Part shown: in pieces, positions 25,198-33,683 of the stretch
How positions within the stretch are numbered: the stretch's first letter is position 1
How the letters are laid out: every line of letters begins with the position of its first letter
Origin: Natronococcus sp. AD-5
GTDB lineage: Archaea; Halobacteriota; Halobacteria; Halobacteriales; Natrialbaceae
NCBI RefSeq assembly: GCF_030734285.1
Contig: NZ_CP132294.1
Span: 868,001-932,000, forward strand
Length of the DNA: 64,000 nucleotides
Direction: 5' to 3'
The notes under the pieces: generated by a model
The model's database searches: none
What the model saw: only the letters and a program-made list of their open reading frames with translations
What the model was told of the DNA's origin: nothing
Made by a program: the position numbers and the translations under genes

Positions 25198-25785
25198 TCA
25201 CTCCGGGTGCGAAGCGCCGCGTTCGATTTCCCGATAGAGCTGCCGGTAGTTGGCCCGCTCGAGCAGTTCCGTCCGCGTCTCGTCGACCTGGACGCGAAGC
25301 ACCGCGAGCCGATCCTCGAGTTCGGCGTACTCCTGACTCGACTGCAGTTCGGCTTCGGTCTTCCGGCTATCCAGCACCGCCTTCTTCGAAGCGAGGGCGA
25401 AGAACTCCTGGATCTGCTCGTCGTAGGTGCGTCGCAACAGCAGCTGTTCGATACTGTTCCGGAGTTCGTCTTTGGACACCGGCTTGAGAAGATAGTCGTC
25501 GAATCCCATGTCGACGATGTCGAAGTCGGGTTCGACTGCGGTCACCATCGCCACCCGGGACTCCAGCCCGCGGTCTCGGATCGCATCGAGAACGGCCACG
25601 CCCGACCGGCCGGGAATCCGTCGGTCGAGCAAGATCACGTCGAACGCCTCGTCGATAGCCTCGACCGCCTCGGTCCCGTCGCGTGCCGTCTCGACGCGAC
25701 ATCGATCTTCGAGCCAGGACGCGTAGAGCTCGGCGAGCCCGGGTTCGTCCTCGACGATCAGTACGGATGCGGTGTCGGCGGCCAT
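25198..25785 (-). CDS. HalX-type response regulator
   Basis: A 195-residue response regulator. The receiver domain (about 5-120) has the acidic pair VLIVEDEPG, the phosphoacceptor Asp in DVILLDRRIPGRSG, the switch Thr in VTAVEP and the conserved Lys in YLLKPVSKDEL. The C-terminal HalX domain (about 125-190) is a coiled-coil-like helix (SKKAVLDSRKTEAELQSSQ) typical of Halobacteria. It has no DNA-binding domain. A TTG 20 codons upstream is in frame but sits in the TATA-like TATTTTGATATA, so ATG 25785 is preferred. Its stop is 19 bases from that of the degenerate kinase. Confidence 0.9.
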   Translation of the reverse strand: MAADTASVLIVEDEPGLAELYASWLEDRCRVETARDGTEAVEAIDEAFDVILLDRRIPGRSGVAVLDAIRDRGLESRVAMVTAVEPDFDIVDMGFDDYLLKPVSKDELRNSIEQLLLRRTYDEQIQEFFALASKKAVLDSRKTEAELQSSQEYAELEDRLAVLRVQVDETRTELLERANYRQLYREIERGASHPE

Positions 25786-25917
25786 CGAACGGAACACTTC
25801 CTCAACTGTCGGTTCGTCGTAGCCCTCGTACCGACGGTATATCAAAATACCGGGCGGCCCGGCGAGTTTTGCGGCGCGTCGACCGGTCCGGTTCGCCGAG
25901 TACGGCCGCTCCCGTCG

Positions 25918-28116
25918 CTACTCGAGTCCGCGTTCGATCGTCCGACGCCAGTCGCCGATGGTGGCGGCGTCGGTCGCGATCGTCCGGTCGCCGACGGCGA
26001 CCTCGAGCGCCCCGTCGGCCGTCGCGCTCCCGAGGTCGTGGACCGGCGCGACGCCGTCGAACGCCTCGCGGACGGTCGCGGGATCCTCGGTCTGGATCAG
26101 CGCGCGACCCGGCTGCTCGTGGAACAGCGCGCCCGCCGGATCGTCGCCGGGAAGCGACGCCTCGAGGCCCGCGTCCGCCGTGATCATCTCGGCGAGCGCG
26201 ACCGCCAGCCCGCCGTGGCTAACGTCGTGGACCGCGAGCGTCGATTCCTCGTTCGCGACGTCGGCGAGCGTCTCGACGACGGCGGCCGGATCTTCCGGCA
26301 GGGCGGGAAACAGATCGCTGCCGTCGAACCGTGCGAGGTACTCGGAGCCGCCGAGTCGGCAGTCTCCCGACTCGAGGCCGACGTCGCCGACGAGTAGCAA
26401 CTCGCCCTCGGGCTCCACCGAGAGCGGCGGCGCGTCGTACCCCTCTTTCGCCCCGACCATCGCGAGCGTCGGCGTCGGCGGGATCGGCCCCGCGACGGAG
26501 TCGTTGTACAGCGAGACGTTTCCGCCGACGACCGGCGTCGAGAGCGTCTCGCACATCTCGGCGAGGCCGTCGACGATCCCCCGGAATCCGCCGTAGACGT
26601 CCGACTTCTCGGGATTGCCGCCGTTGAGGCAGTCCACGGCGGCGAGCGGCGTCGCACCCTTGGCCGCGATGTTCGTCGCGTTCTCGAGGGCGATCGCTCG
26701 AGCCCCCTCGCGCGGCGCGGCGGTCGTCCAGTTCGGCGCGGCGCCGGAGGAGATGGCCAGCCCCTGTTCGGCTTCTCGGACGGCGATAATCGCGGCGTCG
26801 TCGCCCGGTCCCACGCTCGTTCGGACGCCGACCTCGTGATCGTACTGGCGGTACACCCACCGCTTCGAGGCCGTGTTGGGGCTCGAGACGACCGTCTCCA
26901 ACGCGTCCTCGAGGTCGACGCCGGGGAGGTCGGTATCGGGTTCGGTCGGTTCCTCTGCGGGGAGGTCGTTCATCGGCGCACCCTCGCCGAGGAAGTAGGC
27001 GTCGACGTCGACGACCGTTTCTCCCTCGAAGGTACAGGTATAGCTCTCTCCGGTGACCTCGCCGATGACCGAACAGCCCAGCTCGAACCGCTCGGCGATC
27101 TCTCGGACGCGGTCGACGTTTTCGGGTTCGACCTCGTAGCACATCCGCTCCTGGGACTCCGCGAGCAGGATCTCGAGGGCGCTCATGTTCGGCTCGCGCT
27201 GGTGGACGCGCTCGAGTTCGATGTGCGCCCCGAGACCGCCCTTGGCGACCAGTTCGCTCGAGGCCCCGCCGAGGCCGGCGGCGCCGAGGTCGCGGGCGGA
27301 CTCGATCAACTGCTCCTCGACCAGTACCTCGTTTGCCTCGATGAGCAACTTCTCGGCGTAGGGATCGCCGACCTGGACCGCGGGCCGGTCTTCGGTCTCC
27401 GCGTCCTCCGCGAGGTCCTCGCTGGCGAAGCTCGCGCCGCCGAGCCCGTCGCGGCCGGTCGCGTTGCCGACCAGCACCAGCTTGTTGCCGGGCTCCTGCG
27501 CTTCGGCGGTGACGAGTCGCTCCTCGTCCGTGAGGCCGATACAGGCGACGTTCACCAGCGGGTTCCCCTCGTAATCGGGGTGGAAGTCGACGCTGCCCGC
27601 GGCGGTAGGGACGCCGATACAGTTGCCGTAGTGGCTGATCCCCTCGACGACGCCCTCGAGGAGGTACTTCGAGTGCTCGCGGTCGAACTCGCCGAAGTAC
27701 AGCGAGTCCGCGAGCGCGATGGGATAGGCGCCCATCGAGAGGGTGTCCCGGACGATGCCGCCGACGCCCGTGGCGGCGCCGTCGAACGGGTCCACGTAGG
27801 AGGGGTGGTTGTGGCTCTCGATCCCCATCGTGACGTACGTCCGCGCGTCGTCTGCGCGCCCGCTGGCGCGTTCCGAGTCGACTGACGCCGACGAGGCGCC
27901 GTCTCCGTTTTCGGGAAGGGCGACGACCGCCGCGTCGTCACCCGGCCCGACGACGACCTGCTCGCCCTCGCTGTCGAACGCCGACAGCAGGGGTCTCGAG
28001 GAGCGGTACGCGCAGTGTTCGCTCCAGAGATTTTCGAACAACGCCGCCTCGGCCGGCGTCGGCTCTCGCCCCAGCTCGGAAACGACGAGTTCGCGGTCCG
28101 AATCGGCAAGGCTCAT
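25918..28116 (-). CDS. purL: Phosphoribosylformylglycinamidine synthase subunit PurL
   Basis: A 732-residue small-type PurL that converts FGAR to FGAM in purine synthesis, using ATP and ammonia supplied by PurQ, with PurS as third partner. The order of domains is: N-terminal [20 protein letters not shown], then the AIR-synthase-fold ATP domain with [20 protein letters not shown] and [15 protein letters not shown] second pseudo-symmetric half follows, with [20 protein letters not shown] and [16 protein letters not shown]. An insertion of about 25 polar residues ([20 protein letters not shown]) interrupts the first domain near residue 65. purS and purQ are not adjacent. Confidence 0.96.
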   Translation of the reverse strand: MSLADSDRELVVSELGREPTPAEAALFENLWSEHCAYRSSRPLLSAFDSEGEQVVVGPGDDAAVVALPENGDGASSASVDSERASGRADDARTYVTMGIESHNHPSYVDPFDGAATGVGGIVRDTLSMGAYPIALADSLYFGEFDREHSKYLLEGVVEGISHYGNCIGVPTAAGSVDFHPDYEGNPLVNVACIGLTDEERLVTAEAQEPGNKLVLVGNATGRDGLGGASFASEDLAEDAETEDRPAVQVGDPYAEKLLIEANEVLVEEQLIESARDLGAAGLGGASSELVAKGGLGAHIELERVHQREPNMSALEILLAESQERMCYEVEPENVDRVREIAERFELGCSVIGEVTGESYTCTFEGETVVDVDAYFLGEGAPMNDLPAEEPTEPDTDLPGVDLEDALETVVSSPNTASKRWVYRQYDHEVGVRTSVGPGDDAAIIAVREAEQGLAISSGAAPNWTTAAPREGARAIALENATNIAAKGATPLAAVDCLNGGNPEKSDVYGGFRGIVDGLAEMCETLSTPVVGGNVSLYNDSVAGPIPPTPTLAMVGAKEGYDAPPLSVEPEGELLLVGDVGLESGDCRLGGSEYLARFDGSDLFPALPEDPAAVVETLADVANEESTLAVHDVSHGGLAVALAEMITADAGLEASLPGDDPAGALFHEQPGRALIQTEDPATVREAFDGVAPVHDLGSATADGALEVAVGDRTIATDAATIGDWRRTIERGLE

Positions 28117-28528
28117 TCATCTAGGTGATGAAAGTCGGGTGGTAAATGGGTTTCCATATGCACGTTCGTGGGTTTATTCGGGGGAGTGTCGGCGGCCGTC
28201 GGGCCCGTTCGGTTCTGCCGATGAGCGACGGAGTTCCGTCTTGCGTGCAGTGGTTCGCGGTATGACACATGGACCGTTCGCCGGATACAACAGTAATTTC
28301 CTTTAGAAAGGTACTTGTGTCGATCGCGAATAGTCGGACCTGGTCGGGGGGTCCGTCGATGTGCCGCTGACGCGGGTTCCTCCACGCTACGAGCAGTGAT
28401 CCCTCGGCCGGCACCGCCACACTTCGACCAGCGATCCGTTGCGACGAGCCCTCTCGTCGACCGTCCCGTTTTTCCGCTCGCGACCCCGTATCGGGGCGTT
28501 TTTGATCGACCGCGAAAAACGTCCACGC
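28117..28528. other. 412-bp intergenic region between purL and the PHP gene
   Basis: No convincing gene was found on either strand. The purL side carries an AT-rich element (GGTAAATGGG on the plus strand, 28141-28150) about 25-35 bases upstream of the purL ATG. Around 28292-28316 there is a second AT-rich patch (CAGTAATTTCCTTTAGAAAGG) that could serve a transcript in either direction. CCTTT/AAAGG (28302-28313) makes a small inverted repeat. Confidence 0.4.
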
Positions 28529-29215
28529 GTGCTGTCGGTCGAACTCCACGTCCACTCGTCGCTGTCCTACGACGGACGCGACCCCGTCGATCTCATCCTA
28601 GAGCAGGCCGAAGCCGTCGGACTCGACGCGATCGCCGTGACGGACCACGACGAGATCAGCGCGAGTCGCGAGGCCGTCGAACGCGCGCCCGAGTACGGGC
28701 TGATCGGCATTCCCGGGATAGAAATCTCGAGCAAAGCGGGCCACGTCCTCGGCCTGGGCGTCGAGGAGGCGATCCCGCCGGGCCTCACGTACGAGGAGAC
28801 CCTCGAGGAGATCCGCTCCCAGGGCGGGCTGGCGGTGATCCCGCACCCGTTTCAGCAGTCGCGCCACGGCGTAACGGCCCGAATCTCCCGCGAAGAACTC
28901 GCCGAGGGCGACGCCATCGAGGTCTACAACTCGCGGCTGCTGACCGGACGGGCGAACCGACAGGCCGAACGGTTCGCCAAGTCGCGGGATCTACCGATGA
29001 CGGCGGGCAGCGACGCACACATCAGCGAGATGGTCGGGCAGGCGGTCACCCGCGTCGACGCCGACGAGCGCTCCGCCGACGCGATCCTCGAGGCGATCCG
29101 CGAGGGAAAGACCTCGGTCGAAGGGAAGCGGACGCCGTGGCACATCAGCTTCCGCCAGTTCGGCGGCGGCGTCACGCGGCGCATCAGGAACACCGTGCTG
29201 GGAGTTTTTAAATGA
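28529..29215 (+). CDS. PHP-domain metal-dependent phosphoesterase
   Basis: A 228-residue PHP protein. The metal-binding motifs are in order: ELHVHSSLSYDG (HxH), AVTDHDEI, GIEISS, VIPHPFQQSRHG and AGSDAH. They are placed as in YciV/TrpH-type 5'-3' exonucleases and phosphoesterases. The GTG at 28529 (VLSVELHVH) puts the HxH motif at residue 7, as usual; upstream TTG-started versions add 30 residues of poor quality. It overlaps the downstream asparagine-synthase-like gene by four bases (ATGA), a coupling that suggests joint function. The substrate could be a nucleotide or phosphate ester and is unknown. Confidence 0.88.
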   Translation: MLSVELHVHSSLSYDGRDPVDLILEQAEAVGLDAIAVTDHDEISASREAVERAPEYGLIGIPGIEISSKAGHVLGLGVEEAIPPGLTYEETLEEIRSQGGLAVIPHPFQQSRHGVTARISREELAEGDAIEVYNSRLLTGRANRQAERFAKSRDLPMTAGSDAHISEMVGQAVTRVDADERSADAILEAIREGKTSVEGKRTPWHISFRQFGGGVTRRIRNTVLGVFK

Positions 29216-30315
29216 GCCTCCGCGGCACCGACCCCGAAACCGTTCGCGAGGCCCTCCAGACCGGCGATCCGCTCCCCGGAACGTTCGGTTTCGCGGGCGA
29301 GGTCGACGGCCGACTCGTCCGGGACGCGCTCGGACGGGTGCCGCTATTCGTCGAACGCGAGGTCGACGAGTCGACGGGACCGACGTGGGCGTTCGAACCG
29401 GCCGCCCTCGACGATCCGGTTCGCTTTCCCGCGGGGTCGGTCTCGCGGGTAACCGGGACCGAGCCGGAGCGCATCTGGACGCTTCCCGAGCCGACGCCCG
29501 AGAGCGGTCCTGACGACGCGCTCGAGGCCCTCGACCGAGCGATCCGGACGGCCGCCGACCGGGTTCGAGCCGACGACCGCGACGTCGCCGTCGCCTTCTC
29601 CGGCGGCGTCGACTCGGCGCTCGTCGCCGAACTCCTCGACGCCCCGCTGTACGTCGTCGGCTTCCCGGACAGCCACGACGTCGAAGCTGCGCGCACGGCC
29701 GCGGCGGCGATGGGCCGCGACCTCGCGGTCGTCGAACTCGAGCCCGCTGACCTCGAGCGGGCGGTCCCCGAGGTCGCTCGGGCGATCGGACGGACGAACG
29801 CGATGGACGTCCAGATCGCCCTGCCGCTGTACCTGGTCGGCGAGCGCGTCGCCGCCGACGGCTACGACGCGCTGGCGGTCGGCCAGGGCGCCGACGAACT
29901 GTTCGGCGGCTACGAGAAGGTCGTCCGGCTCGATCACCGGGTCAAAGCCGAGACGATTCGCGGCGCCGTTCGCGAACAGATTCGGAGCCTTTCCGAGCAG
30001 CTGCCGCGGGACGTGCTCGCGATCGAGGCGGCGGGACTCGAGCCGGTCGCGCCGCTGCTCCACGACGCCGTGACCGACGCGGCGCTTCGGCTCCCGGACG
30101 AGCTTCTGGCCGACGGGGAGACGCGGAAACGCGGCTTCAGGCGGGTAGCAACACGGTATCTGCCCGAAGAAGTCGCCGCTCGAGACAAGAAGGCGGTCCA
30201 GTACGGCAGCCTCGTCGCCCGCGAACTCGACCGACTCGCCCGGCAGGCCGGCTACAAGCGCCGGATGGACGACCACGTCACGACGTACGTCGAGTCGCTG
30301 TTCGAGGGCGAGTGA
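29212..30315 (+). CDS. Asparagine-synthase-like PP-loop ATPase without a canonical glutaminase nucleophile
   Basis: A 367-residue protein whose C-terminal two-thirds is the asparagine-synthetase domain. The PP-loop VAVAFSGGVDSALVAELL (about 123-140) adenylates a carboxylate, and QGADELFGGYEKVV (about 225-238) is the second conserved motif. The N-terminal 100 residues resemble a shrunken Ntn domain (PLPGTFGFAGEVDGRLVRDA), but there is no Cys at position 2; the protein starts MSLRGTDP. It therefore probably uses free ammonia or another amine. It is translationally coupled with the PHP protein. Whether it makes asparagine or amidates another metabolite is open. Confidence 0.85.
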   Translation: MSLRGTDPETVREALQTGDPLPGTFGFAGEVDGRLVRDALGRVPLFVEREVDESTGPTWAFEPAALDDPVRFPAGSVSRVTGTEPERIWTLPEPTPESGPDDALEALDRAIRTAADRVRADDRDVAVAFSGGVDSALVAELLDAPLYVVGFPDSHDVEAARTAAAAMGRDLAVVELEPADLERAVPEVARAIGRTNAMDVQIALPLYLVGERVAADGYDALAVGQGADELFGGYEKVVRLDHRVKAETIRGAVREQIRSLSEQLPRDVLAIEAAGLEPVAPLLHDAVTDAALRLPDELLADGETRKRGFRRVATRYLPEEVAARDKKAVQYGSLVARELDRLARQAGYKRRMDDHVTTYVESLFEGE

Positions 30316-30318
30316 GCG

Positions 30319-30648
30319 CTACGACGGCAGCGGGCAGAGACTCGCGGTGAAGACCACCGTCTCGTCGGTCTCGTTTTCGGCGCCGTGCTCGGCGCCGCGC
30401 TCGTGCAAGACGACGCCGGGCGCCTCGACCCGTTCTCGTTCGTCGTTCTGCAGGACCGTTACCGTTCCCTCGAGCACGTGAAAGACGTTCGTGCTGTCGC
30501 CGTGCTCGTGGGGCTCGAGCGTCGCGCCCGGTCCGAGCGCGAACGCCTTCACGAGCACGTCGTCTTCGACGACCAGTTCCGCGGTTTCGACCTCGCCGTC
30601 GGCCGGCTCGAGGTCGGCGAGCGCGGCGGCGTATTGATCGAGCGTCAT
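30319..30648 (-). CDS. Cupin-domain protein
   Basis: A 109-residue single-domain cupin. Motif 1 is GATLEPHEHGDSTNVFHVLEG (metal-binding His in PHEHG and a Glu-like position), and motif 2 is APGVVLHERGAEHGAEN with a final His. No catalytic identity can be given; such small cupins may be isomerases, dioxygenases or metabolite binders. Its stop lies three bases from that of the asparagine-synthase-like gene, in tail-to-tail orientation. ATG 30648 is the only reasonable start. Confidence 0.85.
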   Translation of the reverse strand: MTLDQYAAALADLEPADGEVETAELVVEDDVLVKAFALGPGATLEPHEHGDSTNVFHVLEGTVTVLQNDERERVEAPGVVLHERGAEHGAENETDETVVFTASLCPLPS

Positions 30649-30738
30649 CGTCCCGTCGTTCGGACCGGAATCGTATAAATCTCGGACACGTGAGGGTGAC
30701 GTCGTCTTCGAGAAGCGGATCGATTCGAGCGCGGATCG

Positions 30739-31830
30739 TCAGTCTTCGACTTCGGTCGGAAGCGCGTCGTCCGGCTCGTCGGGCGTATTCTCGGCGACCG
30801 TGCGGCGGTTGGTCTCGCCGACGCGATTGGAGACGTTGGCAACCAGTTCCTCGAGGATGTCCTGGACCTCGCTGTCGTCGTCCTTGACGAGCGCGCCCTT
30901 GCTGCCGTCGGCGCCGAAGTCGGGGTGGATCGGGACCCTGCCGACCATCGGCACGTCGTACTTGTCGACGATGGTGTCCGCCCCTTCCGTCCCGAACAGG
31001 CCGTGCTGATCGCCGCAGCTCGGACAGACGAACGAGCTCATGTTCTCGACGATGCCGAGGACGGGCGTGTCGTGCTTGTTGAACATCTGGATCCCTTTCC
31101 GGGTGTCGTCCAGCGCCATCTCCTGGGGGGTCGTGACGACGACCGCACCCGTAACCGGCATCGACTGCAGCAGGTTCAGCGTCGCGTCACCGGTGCCCGG
31201 CGGCAGGTCGACGATGAGGTAGTCGAGTTGACCCCACTCGACGCCATCGAGGAACTTCATCATGAACTTGTTGACCATCGGGCCCCGGAGGATCGCCGGA
31301 TCGTCCTCGTCTTCCATCATGAAGCCCATGCTGATCACCCGGACGCCGTCGGAGCGCGGCGGGACGATGTCCTCGTTCGGCGTGACGCCGGGGTCGCTCT
31401 CGACCGGCAGAATCCGGGGGATGTTCGGCCCGTGAATGTCGGCGTCCAAGATGCCGACCATCGCGCCGCGTTTCTCGAGGCCGGCCGCGAGGTTGGCCGC
31501 GACGGTCGTCTTGCCGACGCCGCCCTTCCCCGAGGCGACCGCGATGACGTTTCGCACCCGCGGCAGGACCTCGTCGTCGAAGCCGTGTTCCGCGCCGGCG
31601 TGGGCGCGCAGGTCGGCCTCGAGTCCGGCCTCGTCGCAAACCTCCCGGATCCGGTTGCCGAGTTCCATCTCGGAGGGTGCGTACGGCGTGTTGAACGCGA
31701 GCGAGATCCGGGCGGTCTCGTCGTCGATCGTGACGTCGTTGACCAGGCCGAGCGTGACGATGTCCTCGCCGATGTCCGGATCTTCGATGCCCTCGAGTTT
31801 GATCTTAAGTTCGTGTTCTGTGATACTCAT
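30739..31830 (-). CDS. apbC: Mrp/NBP35-family Fe-S cluster carrier ATPase
   Basis: A 363-residue P-loop ATPase. An N-terminal MIP18/DUF59 domain (about 1-80, LEGIEDPDIGEDIVTLGLV) precedes the deviant Walker A VIAVASGKGGVGKTTVAANL (about 95-115). Walker B-like motifs are GILDADIHGPNIPR and YLIVDLPPGTGDATL. The CxxC pair that binds a bridging [4Fe-4S] cluster is in SSFVCPSCGDQHG (about 265). It assembles or delivers Fe-S clusters to target proteins in the cytoplasm. It lies downstream of an Fe-S respiratory operon, with about 170 bases between, which may be functional grouping or chance. Confidence 0.95.
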   Translation of the reverse strand: MSITEHELKIKLEGIEDPDIGEDIVTLGLVNDVTIDDETARISLAFNTPYAPSEMELGNRIREVCDEAGLEADLRAHAGAEHGFDDEVLPRVRNVIAVASGKGGVGKTTVAANLAAGLEKRGAMVGILDADIHGPNIPRILPVESDPGVTPNEDIVPPRSDGVRVISMGFMMEDEDDPAILRGPMVNKFMMKFLDGVEWGQLDYLIVDLPPGTGDATLNLLQSMPVTGAVVVTTPQEMALDDTRKGIQMFNKHDTPVLGIVENMSSFVCPSCGDQHGLFGTEGADTIVDKYDVPMVGRVPIHPDFGADGSKGALVKDDDSEVQDILEELVANVSNRVGETNRRTVAENTPDEPDDALPTEVED

Positions 31831-31998
31831 GGTGCGTCGAGATGCTCTACACGAAAGGTAGGGGTGGAACGGGATACGTGTGATGGTTCGGGGGTTGAAA
31901 ACCCCGGTGACGAGAACGAACGACGGTGTACAGAGGCGGACGTGATCAGCGGCTCACAGAACCAGCGCAAAAAACGAGCGAGCCGACGATCGGCCGCG

Positions 31999-32307
31999 TT
32001 AGGGTCCGGGGGCGCTGAGCGGCTCCGGGATCCCGCCGTAGAACACGACGCCGATGAGGACGGTGAGGATGAACATCCCGATCCACATCTGCGCCGTGAT
32101 CGCGACGAGATAGGAGACGCCGAGCAGCCCGGTGCTCGTATCGCGCGGCTCGCCGAGGAACCACGCGGCGACCATGATGTACACCGGAACGAGGATCACG
32201 GCGAAGATGAGCCAGGTCCCGATGTTGGGGAAGCCGGTCAGACCCTCGGTGCCGTCGAACCCGTGGTAGAGGACGTGCGAGAGGGTGTTCGAAAGCGCTG
32301 GAATCAT
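31999..32307 (-). CDS. Small membrane subunit of the Fe-S/NrfD respiratory operon
   Basis: A 102-residue protein with about two helices: IGTWLIFAVILVPVYIMVAAW and AQMWIGMFILTVLIGVVFYG. An amphipathic N-terminus (MIPALSNTLSHVLYHGF) precedes them. It overlaps the nrfD-like gene by four bases, so it is the third gene of the operon. No family name is recognised; it is probably a structural or anchor subunit of the membrane complex. Confidence 0.8.
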   Translation of the reverse strand: MIPALSNTLSHVLYHGFDGTEGLTGFPNIGTWLIFAVILVPVYIMVAAWFLGEPRDTSTGLLGVSYLVAITAQMWIGMFILTVLIGVVFYGGIPEPLSAPGP

Positions 32308-33683
32308 GCTTCAACCTCCGGCTTCTTCGTACTTTCGTTTACCGGTTCGTGTTCGTGCTCGTGTTCGTGACCGTGGTCGCCGCGAAGGTGTTCGATCGCG
32401 TGGAGTTCGACCACGGGCACGACCTTGGAGACGCTGAGGAAGATCAGCGTCACCATGCCGATCGTACCGAGCAGCGAGAGCCACTCGATCGCGCTGGGGA
32501 AGTACTCGCCGGGGGTCGCTCTGTAGAGCTCGAACGTCGGGTGCATGAAGCCCTCGACGACGAACAGGATCTTCTCCATCAGCGTCGCGAACAGCACGGC
32601 TACGCCGGCGATCATGGCGCGTAGTCGCGTAAAGAGCGCCGGCCGAATCGCCTGCGCGAAGATGTACGCGAGCGTACTGAAGACCAGTCCCATCGAGAGG
32701 AGGTAGATGGGCTGGTGGAGGGTAGCTTCCTGCGCGGCACCCACGTCGAGCGGCGCCTTGAACAGGCCGACGACGTTCTGCTGGAGCTGCAGCCAGAGGA
32801 ACAGCAGGCAGAAGAACCCGAGCCAGAGCAACAGTCCCCGGAAGACGTCGTCGGTCATGATGTGCTCCCAGTCGTAGGCGCGGCGGAAGCCGGCCGCGAC
32901 GAGGATGACGCCGCTGATCGCCGACGTCAGGGCGATCGTGAGGAACTGCGGGCCCTGGACGCCGCCGAACCAGGCGGGCATACCCGGCAGCACGGCGAAC
33001 AGCCACGGAATGACGCCGCCGTGAAGCAGCAGCGGCGCCATGATGATGATCGCGAGCGCGAGCCACCAGACCATCCGCTCGATGATCTCGTCTTCCTTCT
33101 CGGAGTAGCCGAGCGTCAGCCCGTCGTAGATCGGATCGAAGCGGTCCGGCAGCTGGTCGCGCAGTCGCGAGACGTCGTAGCGGATCGTCAGCGAGAGGTA
33201 GGTCGCGGTCAGCACGAAGTAGGCCGTGATGACCGTCACGTCCCACACCAGCGGCGAGTTGTTAACCGTGATGTGGTAGTGACCGAGAACGCTCGTGACC
33301 ATCCGGTCCGGACGGCCCATGTGGACGAGAATGTAGAATCCCGCCGCGGAGAGGCCCGCGATCGTCAGGAGTTCGGCCAGCCGGGCGACCGGCATGTACC
33401 GGTCCATCCCGAGCAGTCTGACCGCCGCGGAGAGGATGATCCCGCCGTGGGCGATTCCGACCCACCAGATGAACGCGCCGATGTACAATCCCCACGTAGC
33501 GCCGCCACCGCTCCCCCAATCCGAGAGGCCGGTAACGACGAGTCCCTGTTGGAGCTGGTACGCCCAGGCGACGAGGAACGATCCGAGCGCCAGCGCACAG
33601 ATGCCGAAGAGGATGAAGTACTTCTTCGACGTGTTCTGGATCGGACGGAGGATGTCCGCTTCGGTCGGCGTCTTCGTGCTCAT
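32304..33683 (-). CDS. NrfD/PsrC-family quinone-interacting membrane subunit
   Basis: A 459-residue integral membrane protein with about ten helices. Its N-terminus (RPIQNTSKKYFILFGICALA) and IGAFIWWVGIAHGGIILSAAVRLL are typical of large NrfD-type proteins, as in ActC/HmcC of alternative complex III or polysulfide-reductase-like complexes. These exchange electrons with the quinone pool and pass them to an Fe-S subunit. The C-terminal tail is His-rich and charged (LRGDHGHEHEHEHEPVNE), on one membrane face. It overlaps both neighbouring genes by four bases. The quinone is probably menaquinone, for which synthesis genes lie 12-28 kb away. Confidence 0.92.
   Translation of the reverse strand: MSTKTPTEADILRPIQNTSKKYFILFGICALALGSFLVAWAYQLQQGLVVTGLSDWGSGGGATWGLYIGAFIWWVGIAHGGIILSAAVRLLGMDRYMPVARLAELLTIAGLSAAGFYILVHMGRPDRMVTSVLGHYHITVNNSPLVWDVTVITAYFVLTATYLSLTIRYDVSRLRDQLPDRFDPIYDGLTLGYSEKEDEIIERMVWWLALAIIIMAPLLLHGGVIPWLFAVLPGMPAWFGGVQGPQFLTIALTSAISGVILVAAGFRRAYDWEHIMTDDVFRGLLLWLGFFCLLFLWLQLQQNVVGLFKAPLDVGAAQEATLHQPIYLLSMGLVFSTLAYIFAQAIRPALFTRLRAMIAGVAVLFATLMEKILFVVEGFMHPTFELYRATPGEYFPSAIEWLSLLGTIGMVTLIFLSVSKVVPVVELHAIEHLRGDHGHEHEHEHEPVNESTKKPEVEA

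Noticed and set aside
31831-31998. Possible small gene between the Mrp gene and the Fe-S operon
   Set aside because: The 168-bp stretch has no frame with a sensible start and protein-like composition.
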